DNA of 6,850 bases from Leucobacter sp. (lineage in GTDB: Bacteria > Actinomycetota > Actinomycetes > Actinomycetales > Microbacteriaceae). Positions 6,296 through 6,850 of this stretch are shown here, piece by piece. A program made the translations under genes and the position numbers. The notes under the pieces were generated by a model. That model was not told the origin of the DNA and did not search any database. It saw only the letters and a list, made by a program, of their open reading frames with translations. Position 1 is the first letter of the stretch. Each line of letters begins with the position of its first letter. The DNA is taken from NCBI GenBank assembly GCA_017990305.1, contig JAGNOB010000093.1, positions 1 to 6,850 of the forward strand. Reading direction: 5' to 3'.

Positions 6296-6391
6296 GCCCC
6301 TCACGTGGCGATATCTTGGTTAACTCCCCCAGGTCGGAAACGAAGCAAGGGTAGCCGGGCTCTATCGGGTGCGTGGGGGGCGCTTTCTTTT
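6296..6391 (+). ncRNA. ffs: Small bacterial signal recognition particle RNA (4.5S RNA)
   Basis: This is the RNA scaffold of the SRP, which binds Ffh and guides nascent membrane proteins to FtsY and the translocon. The ends 6296-6305 and 6372-6381 form a perfect 10-bp closing stem (one G-U). The apical part has the conserved Ffh-binding layout: CAGG on one side, AGCA on the other, and a GAAA tetraloop at 6337-6340 closed by G6336-C6341. Relative to E. coli 4.5S RNA the 17-nt apex aligns without gaps, with a GAAA instead of GGAA loop. The TTGGTTAACTCCCCCAGG stretch is typical of actinobacterial forms. The mature RNA probably ends soon after 6381; the remaining bases are the T-rich termination tail. 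Confidence 0.93.
6372..6391 (+). terminator. Intrinsic terminator formed by the SRP RNA closing stem and a T-tract
   Basis: The GC-rich 3' strand of the SRP RNA closing stem (6372-6381) is followed by TTTCTTTT at 6384-6391. There is no separate terminator between the ABC stop at 6278 and ffs, so this may also end exporter read-through transcripts. Confidence 0.55.
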
Positions 6392-6403
6392 CCCGCCCCC
6401 TCG

Positions 6404-6427
6404 CCCTGTGCCCCTGTGCCCCTGTGC
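6404..6427. repeat. Three tandem copies of an 8-bp unit, CCCTGTGC
   Basis: Three perfect, directly adjacent copies are at 6404-6411, 6412-6419 and 6420-6427, with a degraded copy (CCCTGCGC) shortly after. They lie in a C-rich non-coding stretch downstream of ffs. Such a tract is prone to slippage and may vary between strains. No function is apparent. Confidence 0.75.
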
Positions 6428-6463
6428 CGGCCCTGCGCCGCCCCCTTGCGCCGAATCGACATC

Positions 6464-6518
6464 TTTTCAGCGAGATGCCATCGTTTCTGCCGTTGAAATG
6501 GGGTGATCTCGCTGAAAG
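6464..6518. repeat. Near-palindromic element with perfect 12-bp arms (TTTCAGCGAGAT)
   Basis: TTTCAGCGAGAT at 6465-6476 is exactly complementary to ATCTCGCTGAAA at 6506-6517, with one more G-U at 6464/6518. The 29-nt interior can continue the hairpin (TTTC 6484-6487 with GAAA 6495-6498 plus flanking pairs), leaving a 7-nt loop. It sits between the ends of two convergent genes, where a bidirectional terminator would be expected, but neither strand has a T-tract after the stem. A REP-type or MITE-like dispersed palindrome is the other option. The structure is certain; its role is not. Confidence 0.7.
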
Positions 6519-6524
6519 CAGGGC

Positions 6525-6850
6525 TTATGAGCGGGGGGACGAGGGCTGCGGCCATGCGTCCGCGAGTTTTTCGAGCAGCCTAATCAGCTCGTTCCGTTCG
6601 GGTTCAGTCAGTGCGAGGAGGGCAGCGGTCGCGTCCTCGCGCTGTCGGCCACGAACACCTTGCACCATTTGCTGGCCCGACTCGGTGATGCGCACGCGGG
6701 TGCGTCTTGCGTCGTTGGGGTCGGCTTCCCGCTCCGCGTGCCCACGCTCAACCGCCTGCTGAACAAGACGTGAGGCGCGAGGCTGGTCGACACCGATGAG
6801 CGCTGCGAGTTCACTCACGGACAGGGGAGTTTCCTCCCTTAAGAGGGTGG
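6525..6850 (-). CDS. MarR-family transcriptional regulator (5' end beyond the window)
   Basis: The frame is open from the right edge of the window to TAA at 6527-6525. Reading begins ...TLLREETPLSVSELAALIGV, the typical helix 2-3 entry of a MarR winged helix-turn-helix. It continues through the recognition helix DQPRASRLVQQAVERG and the wing EREADPNDARRTRVRITESG with the family's D-x-R-R signature. A C-terminal dimerisation helix follows (LTEPERNELIRLLEKLADAW). MarR proteins bind palindromic operators as dimers and usually release DNA on binding small aromatic or toxic compounds, often controlling efflux. A GTG at 6818 is not the true start, since homologous sequence continues upstream of it; about 30-40 residues are probably missing outside the window. 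It is convergent with the exporter operon and ffs, so it is not co-transcribed with them. Control of the exporter is possible but unproven. Confidence 0.88.
   Translation of the reverse strand, partial: TLLREETPLSVSELAALIGVDQPRASRLVQQAVERGHAEREADPNDARRTRVRITESGQQMVQGVRGRQREDATAALLALTEPERNELIRLLEKLADAWPQPSSPRS

Noticed and set aside
6373..6762. Plus-strand frames crossing the ffs terminator, the palindrome and the MarR gene
   Set aside because: They run through non-coding repeats and antisense to a clear MarR domain; low-complexity products.

Overview
The window reads as a chromosomal segment of a high-GC actinobacterium. GC-rich codon use, a GTG start on the first transporter gene, an actinobacterial-looking small SRP RNA and paired ABC exporter genes all fit. 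My guess is Microbacteriaceae (Leucobacter-like), but this is an impression and no phylogenetic marker was tested.

Layout. (1) Positions 4-1884, minus strand: a two-gene unit with a sodium:solute symporter of the DUR3-like branch, followed after 9 nt by a 45-residue single-helix protein that looks like a small accessory subunit. (2) Positions 1885-2433: a 549-bp divergent intergenic region without a convincing protein gene. Its right half is rich in inverted repeats and holds two candidate promoters, a candidate operator, a 13-codon mini-ORF and a strong bulged hairpin upstream of the ABC operon. (3) Positions 2434-6278, plus strand: two half-size ABC exporter subunits overlapping by one base (TAATG). 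The first has a degenerate ATPase site (Asp for the catalytic Glu, Gln for the H-loop His). The second has the canonical catalytic residues but a variant signature motif. Together they form an asymmetric heterodimeric exporter of the TM287/288, BmrCD and LmrCD type. (4) Positions 6296-6391, plus strand: the small bacterial SRP RNA (ffs), with a promoter -10 box just after the exporter stop codon and its own T-rich end. (5) Positions 6392-6524: a C-rich gap with an 8-bp tandem triplication and a 53-nt near-palindromic element with perfect 12-bp arms. (6) Positions 6525-6850, minus strand: the 3' part of a MarR-family regulator, whose N-terminus lies beyond the window.

How the parts may work together. 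The symporter and its small partner would take up a small solute using a sodium gradient. The ABC pair would export a hydrophobic or toxic compound, or a lipid. The MarR gene is the only transcription factor in view and is a possible but unproven regulator of the exporter. The ffs gene is housekeeping and unrelated in function. The window is mostly ordinary transport and housekeeping content. I do not see a defence system, mobile element or CRISPR array. The least explained parts are the structured ABC leader, the intergenic palindrome near 6490 and the tiny symporter partner.
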